64,000 bases of DNA from Betaproteobacteria bacterium (GTDB taxonomy: Bacteria > Pseudomonadota > Gammaproteobacteria > Burkholderiales > Usitatibacteraceae), in assembly GCA_016709665.1 (NCBI GenBank), contig JADJMI010000001.1, forward strand, positions 1-64,000, in the 5' to 3' direction. This document shows positions 24,803-36,820 of the stretch, piece after piece. How positions within the stretch are numbered: position 1 is the stretch's first letter; every line of letters starts with the position of its first letter. The position numbers and the translations under genes were made by a program. Under the pieces are notes generated by a model. That model was not told where the DNA came from and searched no databases. It was given only the letters and a program-made list of their open reading frames with translations.

Positions 24803-25507
24803 ATGAGCAAGAAATCGAAGACGCGCCGAGCCGAAGCCCCCGCCACACCTGCCGCCACGCCCGCCGCCACGCCCCCGTCGGCCACCGGCAAGATCATCGC
24901 CGGCATCGCCGTCGCCCTCGTGATCGCGATCGTGGCGGTCATCGTCCTCGTGCTGCAGGGGCCGAACCCGGCGCGCCACCCCGCGCTCGAAAGCGCGCAT
25001 TCGCCTTCGTTCGGCGAGGCGGGCGCCAAGGTGCACGTCGTCGAGTTCCTCGACCCGGCCTGCGAGACCTGCGCCCTGTTCTACCCGTTCATCAAGCAGG
25101 TCATGGCCGAGAACCCCGCGCGCATCCGCGTCTCCATCCGCCTCGTCCCGCTGCACAAGGGCGCGGACCAGGTGGCGGCGATGATCGAGGCGAGCCGCCT
25201 GCAGGACCAGTACTGGCAGGTGCTCGAAACCCTCCTCGCCACGCAGGATCTCTGGACGGTCGACCACGTCGCGCAGGCCGCGCTCGCGCGGAAGGCCCTC
25301 GCCAACGTGGCCCTCGACTGGACGCGCCTCGAGGCGGACATGAAGTCGCCGAAGGTGCTCGAGAACCTGGCCAAGGACCGCGAGGATGCCACCGCCCTCA
25401 AGGTGACCCGGACGCCCGAATACTTCGTGAACGGCCGCCAGATGCCCACCTTCGGCCGCGAGCAGCTGAAGCGCCTGATGCTCGACGAGATCTCGAGGTC
25501 CTACTAG
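24803..25507 (+). CDS. membrane-anchored DsbA/DsbG-like thiol oxidoreductase
   Basis: The 234-residue protein has one N-terminal membrane helix (about 28-50), after a Lys/Ala/Pro-rich cytoplasmic start. A periplasmic thioredoxin fold with inserted helical domain follows. The active site is C-E-T-C in FLDPACETCALFYP near residue 83-86, and the cis-Pro loop is T-R-T-P-E-Y-F-V-N-G near 205-214. The ATG has a GGAG site. The next gene starts right after its stop codon. It should oxidise, reduce or isomerise periplasmic thiols. Confidence 0.84.
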   Translation: MSKKSKTRRAEAPATPAATPAATPPSATGKIIAGIAVALVIAIVAVIVLVLQGPNPARHPALESAHSPSFGEAGAKVHVVEFLDPACETCALFYPFIKQVMAENPARIRVSIRLVPLHKGADQVAAMIEASRLQDQYWQVLETLLATQDLWTVDHVAQAALARKALANVALDWTRLEADMKSPKVLENLAKDREDATALKVTRTPEYFVNGRQMPTFGREQLKRLMLDEISRSY

Positions 25508-26698
25508 ATGGGACGCCTCCTCGCGCTGCTCGCCGCCCTGCTGCTGTCCCTCGCGGCGTTCGCCGCGGCGCCGCCCGCGACGCCGCCGGGGGACGGACCC
25601 ACGGTGGAAGTCTTCGTGCGCGAAGGCTGCCCCCACTGCGCCAAGGCGGAGGAATTCCTCGCGGGCCTGGGCCGGGAAAAGCCCGGGCTGCGCATCGTCA
25701 TCCGCGACGTGCTGAAGGAGCCCGAGGCCCTCGCGCGCCTGCAGGAGATCGCGAAGGCGCAGAACGCCGCCACCGCGCGCGTGCCGGCCTTCTTCGTCGG
25801 GGGCCAGCTCATCATGGGCTTCTCCGAGGAAGCCTCGACGGACAAGCTGATCCGCTCGGCGCTCGCCGGGCAGGCGGTGAAGCCCGGCGGCGACGCGGCG
25901 GGCTCCACGAGCTGCGCCGCGCAGGAAGCCTCCACCTGCCGCATGGAGACCGAGGCGCCCGCCGACGGCGGCTTCGAGGTCACCGTGCTGGGCCGCACCG
26001 TCACCCTCGACGACGTGGGCCTGCCCGCCTTCACGTTCATCATGGGCCTGCTCGACGGCCTGAACCCCTGCTCGATGTGGGTGCTGATCCTCATGATCTC
26101 GCTCCTCGCGACGCTGAACGACCGCAGGCGCATGCTCGCCATCGCGGGCACCTTCGTCCTGGTGCAGGGCATCGCGTACTTCGTCTTCATGGCGGCGTGG
26201 CTGAACCTCTTCCTGCTGATCGGCCTGTCGCGCGCCTCGCAGGTGGCCGTGGCCCTCATCGCCATCGTGGCGGGCGCCATCAACCTCAAGGACTACGTCG
26301 CGCCGGGCAGGGGCTTCTCGCTGTCGATCTCGGACAAGCACAAGCCCGGCATCTACGCGCGCATGCGCGGCATCCTGCACGCGGAGAGCCTGCCCGCGGC
26401 CATCGTGGGCGTGATCGTCCTGGGCCTGCTGGTGCAGGTGGTGGAATTCATGTGCACCTCGGGATTCCCGGCGCTCTTCACGCGCATCCTCACCCTGCGC
26501 AACCTCGAGCCCGCGAGCTACTACGGCTACCTGCTGCTCTACGACCTGGCCTACATGCTCGACGACGTGATCGTGCTCGCCATCGGCGTCACCACGCTCT
26601 CGAACCGGCGGCTGCAGGAAAAGGAAGGCCGCCTGCTCAAGCTGCTTTCGGGCCTGGTGATGGTGGCGCTGGGCATCTACCTGCTCGTGGCGGACTGA
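25508..26698 (+). CDS. periplasmic glutaredoxin-like domain fused to CcdA-like membrane domain
   Basis: The 396-residue protein has a Sec signal (about 1-20), then a glutaredoxin-like domain with active site C-P-H-C (residues 40-43) and cis-Pro in A-R-V-P-A-F-F-V-G. A short Cys-bearing linker leads to a membrane domain of about six helices. That domain keeps the two cysteines of the CcdA/DsbD electron channel: NPCS near residue 190 and F-M-C-T-S-G-F-P near 318. It resembles a compact DsbD with the thiol domain moved to the N-terminus. It probably passes electrons from the cytoplasm to the preceding DsbA-like protein, directly adjacent with no gap. Confidence 0.82.
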   Translation: MGRLLALLAALLLSLAAFAAAPPATPPGDGPTVEVFVREGCPHCAKAEEFLAGLGREKPGLRIVIRDVLKEPEALARLQEIAKAQNAATARVPAFFVGGQLIMGFSEEASTDKLIRSALAGQAVKPGGDAAGSTSCAAQEASTCRMETEAPADGGFEVTVLGRTVTLDDVGLPAFTFIMGLLDGLNPCSMWVLILMISLLATLNDRRRMLAIAGTFVLVQGIAYFVFMAAWLNLFLLIGLSRASQVAVALIAIVAGAINLKDYVAPGRGFSLSISDKHKPGIYARMRGILHAESLPAAIVGVIVLGLLVQVVEFMCTSGFPALFTRILTLRNLEPASYYGYLLLYDLAYMLDDVIVLAIGVTTLSNRRLQEKEGRLLKLLSGLVMVALGIYLLVAD

Positions 26699-26811
26699 AC
26701 GAGGGCCCTCCCGTTGTCGCCGCGGTGCGACACCCGGCATCGGGGAATCGATGAACCCCCGCCGCGCGGGGCGGTCGAAATTCCTTCTTCGACTCCGGAA
26801 GGATGGCGCGG

Positions 26812-27747
26812 ATGGGTGCGTACCTCGCGCGGCTCGGCGGCTTCGTCGTCGTCCGCGAAATCGCCTTCCACGCGCTCGTCTCGCTCCTCGCCCTCGGCAT
26901 CGCGTTCTCGCTGCCCACCGTCGCGAGCTACGTGCTGTACGAGTGGTGGCCGCGCGTCGCCGCCAGCTCGAGGCTCCTGCTCGCCACGGAACTCGCGTTC
27001 GCCGCGACCCTCCTCGTGCTGTTCCACTTCGCGCGCGTCGCGTGGGACGGCGTCCGGCTCATGTACCTCACGGAGGTCGCCGCGCTCGTGCACGTGCTGG
27101 ACGACACCCCCGCGCGATGGCGACGCAGGCCGCGCCCGCCCGCCAGCGCGCGCGAGGCGCTCTTCCTCTCGGTGACGGGGTTCCACACCTTCGCCTCGCA
27201 GGAGGCGCCGTTCCACGAGCTCGCGAACCGGGCCTACGAGGTGCGCGCGATGCTGCTCAACCCCTTCAGCGAAGGCGCGCGCGAACGCATCCGCTCGCTG
27301 GCGGACCCGGCCGAGGCGCAGGAACTCTACGTCGAGGAGATCGGCGCCAGCATCGCGCACCTGGCGGCCCTCGCGCGCGCGGGCCGGCGCGTGCGCCTCA
27401 AGCTCTACGATCAGGCGCCCTTCTGGAGCATCGTGGTCGCGGGCGAGCAGGCCTGGGTGCGCTACTGCCACGACGGCTACCCGATGAAGTCGCAGCCGGA
27501 TTACGTCTTCGCGCTTCGCAGGGACAAGCCCACGCAGGGGCTCTTCCCGCCCTTCTGCATGTATGCGCTCCGGCAGTGGGACGACCCCGCGCTCGCGGAA
27601 TACGACTTCGCGAGCGACGAACTGGTGTGGCGCGACGCCGCGGGCACCGAGACGCGTCGCGAACCCTTCCCCGGCCCGCTGCCGCCGGCGCCCGCCGGGC
27701 GGCCTATTCGTCCGCCACCAGCCGGTAGCCCACGCCCGTCTCGGTGA
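26812..27747 (+). CDS. membrane protein of unknown function
   Basis: The 311-residue product has two N-terminal membrane helices (about 20-42 and 54-75), followed by a soluble part with FHTFASQEAPFHELANRAYEVR, ELYVEEIGASIAHLAAL, KLYDQAPFWSIVVAGEQAWVRYC and a Pro-rich tail. The ATG at 26812 is chosen because AAGGA sits eight bases before it; an ATG at 26803 overlaps that site. The last 44 bases overlap the convergent kdpE-like gene. I do not recognise the family. The tail (P-G-P-L-P-P-A-P-A-G) may be disordered. Confidence 0.6.
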   Translation: MGAYLARLGGFVVVREIAFHALVSLLALGIAFSLPTVASYVLYEWWPRVAASSRLLLATELAFAATLLVLFHFARVAWDGVRLMYLTEVAALVHVLDDTPARWRRRPRPPASAREALFLSVTGFHTFASQEAPFHELANRAYEVRAMLLNPFSEGARERIRSLADPAEAQELYVEEIGASIAHLAALARAGRRVRLKLYDQAPFWSIVVAGEQAWVRYCHDGYPMKSQPDYVFALRRDKPTQGLFPPFCMYALRQWDDPALAEYDFASDELVWRDAAGTETRREPFPGPLPPAPAGRPIRPPPAGSPRPSR

Positions 27748-28399
27748 GGAAGTGCCGCGGTCGCATCGGATCGGCCTCCAGCTTGTCGCGCAGGCGCTTG
27801 AGGTAGATGCGCAGGTAGTGCGTGTCGGCCTGGTGCGTCGGGCCCCACACCTCCGAGAGCAGCTCCCGGTGCGACACCACCCGGCCCAGGTGGCGCGCGA
27901 GGCAGCCCACCAGCCGGTACTCGATCGGGGTCAGGTGCAGTTCCCGGCCGTCCCGCGACGCCCGCCTCGCCTCGAGATCGATGACGGAAGTCCCGAGCCG
28001 AAGGGCGCTGCCGCCCTCCCGTCCCCGGGACCGGTGCCGGAGCGCGATCCGCACGCGCGCGAGCAGTTCGCCGATGCCGAACGGCTTGGTGACGTAGTCG
28101 TCGGCCCCGGCGTCGAAGGCCTCCAGCTTCGCGTGCTCCCGCGAGCGCGCCGAGAGCACGAGGATGGGCATCTCGGACCACGCGCGGATGCCCTTGATCA
28201 CCTCGAGCCCGTCGAAATCCGGCAGCCCGAGGTCCACGATGGCGAGGTCCGGCCTGTGGCTCGAGGCGTCGATGGCGCCGCGGCGCGCGTTGGCCGATTC
28301 CACGACCTTGTACCCCTCGACGCCCAGGGCCGCGTGCAGGAAGCGGCGGATCTCCGCGTCGTCCTCCACGAGCAGCACCGTCGCGAGAAAGTCGCTCAT
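27704..28399 (-). CDS. kdpE: KdpE-type response regulator
   Basis: The 231-residue OmpR/PhoB-class regulator has a receiver with Asp56 (IVDLGLPDFDG), acidic pair E12-D13-D14 and K in TKPFG. A winged helix follows, with LTPIEYRLVGCLARHLGRVVSHRELLSEVWG, and ends TETGVGYRL. This pattern is that of KdpE. It follows the KdpD-like kinase gene directly, with one base between them. The divergent neighbour is the potassium transporter kup rather than kdpFABC, so the target may be kup. Confidence 0.86.
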   Translation of the reverse strand: MSDFLATVLLVEDDAEIRRFLHAALGVEGYKVVESANARRGAIDASSHRPDLAIVDLGLPDFDGLEVIKGIRAWSEMPILVLSARSREHAKLEAFDAGADDYVTKPFGIGELLARVRIALRHRSRGREGGSALRLGTSVIDLEARRASRDGRELHLTPIEYRLVGCLARHLGRVVSHRELLSEVWGPTHQADTHYLRIYLKRLRDKLEADPMRPRHFLTETGVGYRLVADE

Positions 28400-28400
28400 C

Positions 28401-29476
28401 TCAGGCGCCCTCGGCTTCGTTCGGCAGCGGCGGCGCGGCCTCGATCGGCAGCGAGAAGCGGAAGGTGAGGCCGCCGCCGGGCGTCGCCTCGGCCCAGGTG
28501 CGCCCGCCGTGCAGCGCGACGATGGCCCGGCAGATCGCGAGGCCCAGGCCCATGCCGCGCCCGCCCGCCTCCGCGGCGCCGCGCTCGAACTTGGCGAAGA
28601 TGCGGTCGCGGTCGAGCGCTCCCAGCCCCATGCCGCCGTCCTCGACGCTCACCACCACCTCGCCTTCGTCCCGGCGGGCGCGAAGGCGCACCACCGTGCC
28701 CGGCGGGGTGTGCCGCGCGGCGTTGTCGAGCAGGTTGCCCAGGGCCTGCTCGACGAGGACGGCGTCGACGCGAACGAGCGGCAGGTCCGGGGGATCTCGA
28801 GCAGCACCCGGTGCGTGGCGAGCCGGTCGGCGAGGCGGTCGAGCAGGCTCGCCGCGATCTCGGCGAGGGAGGCCCAGTCGCGCTCGAGCTGCGGGGCGCC
28901 CGTCTCGAGCCGCGTCATCTGCAGCACCTTGTCCACCTGCTCCGAAAGGTCGCAGGCCTGCGCGTAGAGGCTCTGCGCCAGGGCTTCGCGCTCGGCCGGC
29001 GCGAGCCGCTCGCCGCGTTCGGCCAGCGTCGACGAGGCGCCCGCCAGCACGGCGAGCGGCGTCCTCAGGTCGTGGGAGATGGAGGCGAGCAGCGTGCTTC
29101 TCACGCGTTCGGTCTCCGCCTCGATCGCGAGCTTCGCGCGCGCCTGTGCCTCGTCCTGGCGCTTCTCGGTGAGGTGGGAGATCACGAGCGCCACCGCGAG
29201 CATGATCGCGAAGGTGAGGAGGTACTGCACGTCGTTCACCGTGAGCACGCCCTGCGGCGGCACGAACACGATGTCGAAGGCGAGGACGCAAAGGAGCGCG
29301 CAGGCGATGGCGGCGCCGCGCGAGAACCGGAGCGCCACCACCACGACGGCCACGAGGTACACCATCGCGACGTTCACGATGTCGAAGCGTGGCGTCATCG
29401 CGAGGCCCGCCAGGGTGCACAGGAGCGCCCCGGCGGCGGCGCTGGCGTAGCCGATCCACGGACGGCTGGTATCCAT
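28401..29476 (-). pseudogene. short KdpD-like sensor kinase, frameshifted
   Basis: From the ATG at 29476, residues 1-225 give a DUF4118 membrane domain (four helices) and a kinase dimerisation domain with His in SISHDLRTPLAVLAG. After LLEIP at about 28793 the reading is lost. It continues in another frame as D-L-P-L-V-R-V, then LGNLLDNAARHTPPG and GMGLGLAICRAIVALHGG to the stop at 28401. The break falls in a run of five C on the coding strand (28789-28793) where six would restore the frame. The KdpD osmosensor and USP domains of full-length KdpD are absent, making this a short form of about 358 residues. The shift may be real or a homopolymer error. Confidence 0.78.
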
Positions 29477-29590
29477 GGGACTACTGTAGCGAAAGCCGGC
29501 GTAAACGCGGCGTAAAGATACGCGCCGGAAGTTCGCGCGACGGGGCCGGCGGGGTCCACAGTGCGCTCCATCATTCGACGCCCCTCCGCC

Positions 29591-31512
29591 ATGAACGAAA
29601 CCGCCGCCCCGCTTCCCGCCGTCCTCGCCGCGGGCCCCCATGCCGCGCCCCGCCAGTCCACGGCCGCGCTCGCCCTCCTCGCCCTGGGCGTGGTCTACGG
29701 CGACATCGGCACGAGCCCCCTCTACGCCGTCAAGGAGACCTTCAACCCCGCGCACGGCATCCCGATGGGGGAGGCCAACGTCCTGGGAGGCCTCTCGTGC
29801 ATCTTCTGGGCGCTCATGATCGTGGTGACGCTCAAGTACGTGACCCTCGTGCTGCGCGCGAGCAACCGCGGCGAGGGCGGCATCATGGCCCTGCTCGCGC
29901 TCGCGCTCTCCGCGGTGGGCGGGCGGCCGCGCCTTTCCGCGACGCTGCTCGTGGCCGGCGTCTTCGGCGCCGCGCTTTTCTACGGCGACGCCGTCCTCAC
30001 GCCCGCCATCTCCGTGCTCTCGGCCGTCGAGGGGCTGGAAGTGGGCACGCAGGCGTTCAAGCCCTACGTCGTGCCGATCGCCACCGGCGTCATCCTCGCG
30101 CTCTTCCTCATCCAGCGGCACGGCACCGGCGTGGTGGGCCTGCTCTTCGGGCCGGTGTGCCTGCTGTGGTTCGCGGCGCTCGCGGCCGGTGGGCTGTGGA
30201 ACATCGCGCGCCAGCCGGAGATCCTCGCGGCCCTGAATCCCCTGCATGCCCTGCACTTCGTGACGGCCCACGGGTTCGCGTCCTTCGTCGTGCTCGGCTC
30301 GGTGCTGCTCGCGGTCACCGGGGCCGAGGCGCTCTACGCGGACATGGGGCACTTCGGCAAGCGCGCCATCCGCGTCGCCTGGTTCGGGCTGGTCGCGCCC
30401 GCCCTGGTGCTCAACTACTTCGGGCAGGGGGCCCTCCTCCTCGCCGACCCGAAGGCGATCGAGAATCCGTTCTACCTCGCCTATCCCGCGTGGGCGCTCT
30501 ACCCGATGGTGGCGCTCGCGACGGCCGCGACCGTGATCGCCTCGCAGGCGACGATCTCCGGCGCCTATTCCATGACGCAGCAGGCGATGCAGCTGGGGTT
30601 CCTGCCGCGCATGCAGGTTCACCACACGAGCTCGAAGGCCATCGGCCAGATCTACATCCCGGCGGTCAACTGGATCCTCCTCGCGGCGGTGGTCGCGGCG
30701 GTGATCGGGTTCGGCTCCTCCACGAAGCTCGCCTCGGCCTACGGCGTGGCCGTGATGGGGACGATGCTCGTCACCACCTTCCTCACCTTCTTCGTGATCC
30801 GCTACGGCTGGGGCTACCCGCTCGCGCTGTGCGTGGCCGCCACGGGCGCGTTCCTCGTGGTGGACGCCACCTTCTTCGCCGCCGCCATGCACAAGGTGGC
30901 CGACGGCGGCTGGTTCCCGCTCGCCCTGGGCGCGTTCGTCTTCGCCGCGATGATGACCTGGCGCGGCGGGCGGCGTTCGCTCATCGCGCACCTGCGCTCG
31001 GCCTCCATCCCGCTCGTGCCGTTCCTCGATTCGCTTTTCCAGTCGCCGCCGCAGCGCGTCGAGGGCACCGCGGTCTTCCTCACCTCGACGCCGGACGCCA
31101 CGCCGCACGCGCTGCTGCACAGCCTCAAGCACTACCGCGTGCTGCACGAGCGCAACGTCTTCCTCACCGTGGAGTTCCGCGACGTGCCCTGGGTGCCCTT
31201 CGAGGAGCGCGTGCGCTGCGAGCGGCTCGGCGAGGACTGCTGGCGCGTGGAAGTGCGCTACGGCTTCATGAACCGGCCCGACGTGGGCGCGGCCCTGGAA
31301 CTCGCCGGGCCCCAGGGGCTCCATGTCGATCCCGCACAGGTTTCGTACTTCCTGTCGCGCGAGAAGATCCTGCCCCTCGCCGAAGGCAAGGGCTTCGCCC
31401 ACCGCTGGCGCGACCGGGCCTTCGCCGCGATGGCGCGCAACGCCGGCTCGGTGACGGACTACTTCAACCTCCCGACGAACCGGGTCGTGGAACTGGGAAC
31501 GCGCGTGGAGCT

Positions 31513-31516
<4 letters not shown>
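29591..31516 (+). CDS. kup: Kup-type low-affinity potassium transporter
   Basis: The 641-residue protein has twelve predicted membrane helices and the Kup hallmark GVVYGDIGTSPLYAVKETF near residues 35-55. SNRGEGGIMALLAL and TGAEALYADMGHFGKRAI follow. The soluble C-terminal domain (about 465-641) includes P-H-A-L-L-H-S-L-K-H-Y-R-V-L-H-E. It imports K+ with H+. The ATG at 29591 is the usual choice; a GTG at 29561 would extend it by ten residues, and neither has a strong ribosome site. It is divergent from the KdpD/E-like genes. Confidence 0.92.
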
Positions 31517-34116
<2,600 letters not shown>

Positions 34117-34258
34117 GGCGCCGGTTCGCTTCCCATCTTGCGCACGGCGAGGGGTCCCTGCCAAGCCGCTTCGGGCCGATCGGCGCGCGCAAAAGCCGGC
34201 CGTTTGACCTGCGTCAGTATTCCCCGGAAGCCGTCGGGCGCCGGGGCCGACCGGCGCC

Positions 34259-35047
34259 CTACTTGATCGGCCCGCCCGTCCCCAGCCCGACGCGTTGGGC
34301 CTCGGTGTCGAAGATCGTCTTCACGTCGATGTTGGCGAGGTTCACGTCCGGTCCGAACTCCGCGAAGACGATCTTCTTCATCGCCTCGATGTCGCAGCTC
34401 CTCACGCCCGCGATCCAGGGGCCGGGCAGCTCGATCATGATTCTGTCCATCGGCAGGTTCTTCTTGATGATGTCGAGCGTCGCCTCGCGCACCACGCCGT
34501 CGTCCACCAGTTCCGCCGCCTCCACCAGCACGAGGCTGGAACCCGCGTCCAGGCACACCTTCGCCTGGTCGATGAGGAGGGCCGGGTTGCTCATGGTTTC
34601 CTTCGAGCCCACCTCGCCGAACACCTCCAGCCCCGCCTTCACGGCGCCGGCGATCTGGTCGAAGCGCTGCTTGTCCGTGAGGGGCACGGTGTTGTCGGAA
34701 ATCTCGATGGTGGTGAAGCCCAGCGCGAGCGCCTCCTCGTAGAACTTCGGCAGCGCCGCCTCGCCCATCGTGGCGAACACGTATTCGTGGAACTGCCCGC
34801 CGATGAACGGCTTGATGGCCTTCGATTCGTAGAGCTTCAGCTTCCTCGTGAGCACCTCGCGCGGGTAGAGGCGCGCGGTGCCCGTCTTGATCTTCATGAG
34901 GTCGATGTAGGGCGCCGCGATCTCGAGGACGCTCTCGACATAGGCGAGGGGCAGCCCGTCGTCGATGATCATGCTCATGCCGGTCCTGCGCGGCTTCGCC
35001 TGCGTGCGGCGGCCGTCGATGGGGACGAATCCGAAGGGCGTGCTCAT
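34259..35047 (-). CDS. phosphosulfolactate synthase-like (ComA-family) protein
   Basis: The 262-residue TIM-barrel protein matches the ComA family: MSMIIDDGLPLAYVESVLEI, YIDLMKIKTGTARLYP, FIGGQFHEYVFA, TIEISDNTVPL, GEVGSKETM and LVLVEAAELVDDG. In methanogens the enzyme joins sulfite to phosphoenolpyruvate, the first step of coenzyme M synthesis. No other coenzyme M gene is present. A Bug-type receptor gene lies 8 bases upstream in the same operon, suggesting use of an imported carboxylate or sulfonate. The bacterial role is not settled. Confidence 0.82.
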   Translation of the reverse strand: MSTPFGFVPIDGRRTQAKPRRTGMSMIIDDGLPLAYVESVLEIAAPYIDLMKIKTGTARLYPREVLTRKLKLYESKAIKPFIGGQFHEYVFATMGEAALPKFYEEALALGFTTIEISDNTVPLTDKQRFDQIAGAVKAGLEVFGEVGSKETMSNPALLIDQAKVCLDAGSSLVLVEAAELVDDGVVREATLDIIKKNLPMDRIMIELPGPWIAGVRSCDIEAMKKIVFAEFGPDVNLANIDVKTIFDTEAQRVGLGTGGPIK

Positions 35048-35055
35048 GGCGATCC

Positions 35056-36030
35056 CTATTCCGGCTTGAGGCCCGTCAGCTTGAACATCCTCGCGAAGCG
35101 CTCGCGCTCCTCGGCGAGGAACTTGCGGAAATCCGCCGTGGAACTGCCCACCGGATCGATGCCGATGCCGCGAAGGCGCGCGGCCACATCCGGCATCGCG
35201 AGCACCGCGGCCACTTCGGCCTGCAGCTTCGCGACGATTTCCGGCGACAGGTTGGCCGGGCCCAGCAGGCCCATCCAGTGGTTGGCCTGGAAGCCCGCCA
35301 TGCCCGGCGTCTCGGCCACCGTGGGGATGTCCTTCGCCCACTCGAGCCGCTTGCCCGTCATCACCGCGAGCGCCGTGATGCGCCCGGACTTGATGTGCTG
35401 CATCACCGGCGCCATGCCCAGGATCGCGTAGGGCACCTGGCCGCCCAGCAGGTCGTTGGTGGCGGGCCCCGCGCCCTTGTAGGGGATGTGCGCGAGGTCG
35501 ATGCCCGCGAGGTTGTTGATCCACGCGCCCGCCAGGTGCTGCGAGCTCGCGTTGCCGGCGGTGCCGTAGCTGAGCTTGCCGGGCTCCTTCTTCGCCTTGG
35601 CGACGAGTTCGGCGAGCGTCTTCACGCCCTGCCCCGGGTGCGCCATCAGGACGAGCGGCGTATCGCCCACCTGCGTGATGGGCGTCAGGTCCTTCACCGG
35701 GTCGTAGCGCATCGCCTTGTACACGCTCGGCGCGATGACGATCTCCGCCGGCGAGCAGAAGAGCAGCGTGTGCCCGTCCGGCTGCGCCTTGGTCACGAAT
35801 TCCGTGCCCACCATCCCGCCGCCGCCCGGCTTGTTCTCCACCAGCACCGTCTGGCCCAGGCGCGGGCCGAGCTTTTCCGCGACGATGCGCGCCATGGCGT
35901 CGTGGCCGCCGCCGGGGGCGTAGGGGACGACGAGCGTGACGGTCTTGGTGGGCCAGGCCTGCGCGGCGCCGGCGAGGAGCATCGAACAGGCAGCCAGGGC
36001 GGATGCCAGGTGTTTCATCGGGGCGCGCAT
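35056..36030 (-). CDS. Bug/TctC-family periplasmic binding protein
   Basis: The 324-residue protein has a Sec signal (about 1-25, ending A-Q-A) and the Bug family pattern: TKTVTLVVPYAPGGGHDAMAR, ENKPGGGGMVGTEFV, YGTAGNASSQHLAG, HIPYKGAGPATNDLLGGQV and VAETPGMAGFQANHWMGL. Such proteins bind carboxylates for TctAB transporters or for sensing and are very numerous in Burkholderiales. No TctA or TctB gene is nearby, so it is an orphan receptor. It precedes the ComA-like gene in the same direction. Confidence 0.88.
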   Translation of the reverse strand: MRAPMKHLASALAACSMLLAGAAQAWPTKTVTLVVPYAPGGGHDAMARIVAEKLGPRLGQTVLVENKPGGGGMVGTEFVTKAQPDGHTLLFCSPAEIVIAPSVYKAMRYDPVKDLTPITQVGDTPLVLMAHPGQGVKTLAELVAKAKKEPGKLSYGTAGNASSQHLAGAWINNLAGIDLAHIPYKGAGPATNDLLGGQVPYAILGMAPVMQHIKSGRITALAVMTGKRLEWAKDIPTVAETPGMAGFQANHWMGLLGPANLSPEIVAKLQAEVAAVLAMPDVAARLRGIGIDPVGSSTADFRKFLAEERERFARMFKLTGLKPE

Positions 36031-36141
36031 GGGGACTCCAGGTCGGGGGTCAACGGGAAGCCCCTACGATAACCGAGAATTCCGGAGACGCCCGCGCATC
36101 GAAGGACCTTCGGCAACCGAATTCGATGACGGTCGCCGGCA

Positions 36142-36302
36142 CTGCGGGGTGTGGTGTCGCATTTTTCCGGCTTTCCCGGGCGACTCACGGTGATTCGCGC
36201 CGCGGCACTCGCACCTATGTCGAAACGACCGATCCGGGCGAAGGCGAAGGCAAGTCCACTCGCCCTGGGGAAAGCCGGAAAAATACGACCCACACCCCGC
36301 AG
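36142..36302. mobile_element. MITE/REPIN-like element with long inverted repeats
   Basis: Two arms of about 45 bases face each other. The left starts CTGCGGGGTGTGG at 36142 and runs through ATTTTTCCGGCTTTCCC to about 36186. The right arm (about 36256-36302) is its reverse complement with only a few changes and a two-base gap. About 70 bases lie between, with no coding capacity. The element sits in the 310-base gap between the Bug receptor and the PhaM-like gene, the largest gap here. No transposase is present, so it would move in trans. It could also act as a transcription terminator. Confidence 0.7.
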
Positions 36303-36340
36303 GGCCGATCCCTCCGTTCCGGAACCCGCCTTGCGAACGC

Positions 36341-36820
36341 CTAGGAGGCCTTCCGCTTGCGTCGCACCGCCTTCTTCCGCTTGGGCGCGACGGTCTTCGT
36401 GGCGACCTCGGCCGCGTCGCGAGCGGTGGTCCCCGCCGCCTCCACCGCACGCCCCATCGCCTCGGCCGCGTCGGTGCCGGCCTGCTTCATCATGTTCCAG
36501 GCCCACATCGCCGGATTCGCGGCTTCTTCCTCCGCCTCCGCGGCCGCGGCGGGCGGCGCCTCCGGCGTTTCCATCGCCGCGCGCACGCGCTCGCCGCCCT
36601 GCACCATCTGGCGCTGGAGCTCCAGGCTCTTGATGGTGAGCTGCAGCATGTTGAGGTTGGCCTTGAGCCAGTGCTCCACGACCTCGAGCTCGCGGATCTT
36701 CTTCTCGAGTTCCTCGGCGTCGAGCACCGGGAACATGAGCGACTGCAGGGGGTAGGCCCCCGGGTTCACCATCTTCTGCCACAGGTCGAACATGTCCTGG
36801 GGCGTGACGGGCTTGGTCAT
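36341..36820 (-). CDS. PhaM-like polyhydroxyalkanoate granule-associated protein
   Basis: The 159-residue product has the PhaM core P-V-L-D-A-E-E-L-E-K-K-I-R-E-L followed by VEHWLKANLNMLQLTIKSLE (residues about 30-66). An Ala/Glu-rich middle and a very basic Lys/Arg tail (P-K-R-K-K-A-V-R-R-K-R-K) follow, the latter suited to DNA binding. PhaM links PHB granules to the nucleoid and activates PHB synthase in Ralstonia. The ATG overlaps the stop of the depolymerase gene by 4 bases. It is shorter than the well-studied member, so only the family is claimed. Confidence 0.8.
   Translation of the reverse strand: MTKPVTPQDMFDLWQKMVNPGAYPLQSLMFPVLDAEELEKKIRELEVVEHWLKANLNMLQLTIKSLELQRQMVQGGERVRAAMETPEAPPAAAAEAEEEAANPAMWAWNMMKQAGTDAAEAMGRAVEAAGTTARDAAEVATKTVAPKRKKAVRRKRKAS

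Noticed and set aside
28789..28793. Programmed frameshifting at the C-run of the KdpD-like gene.
   Set aside because: There is no slippery heptamer, downstream pseudoknot or internal Shine-Dalgarno in view, and the family is never made this way. A missing base or a phase-variable tract is simpler.
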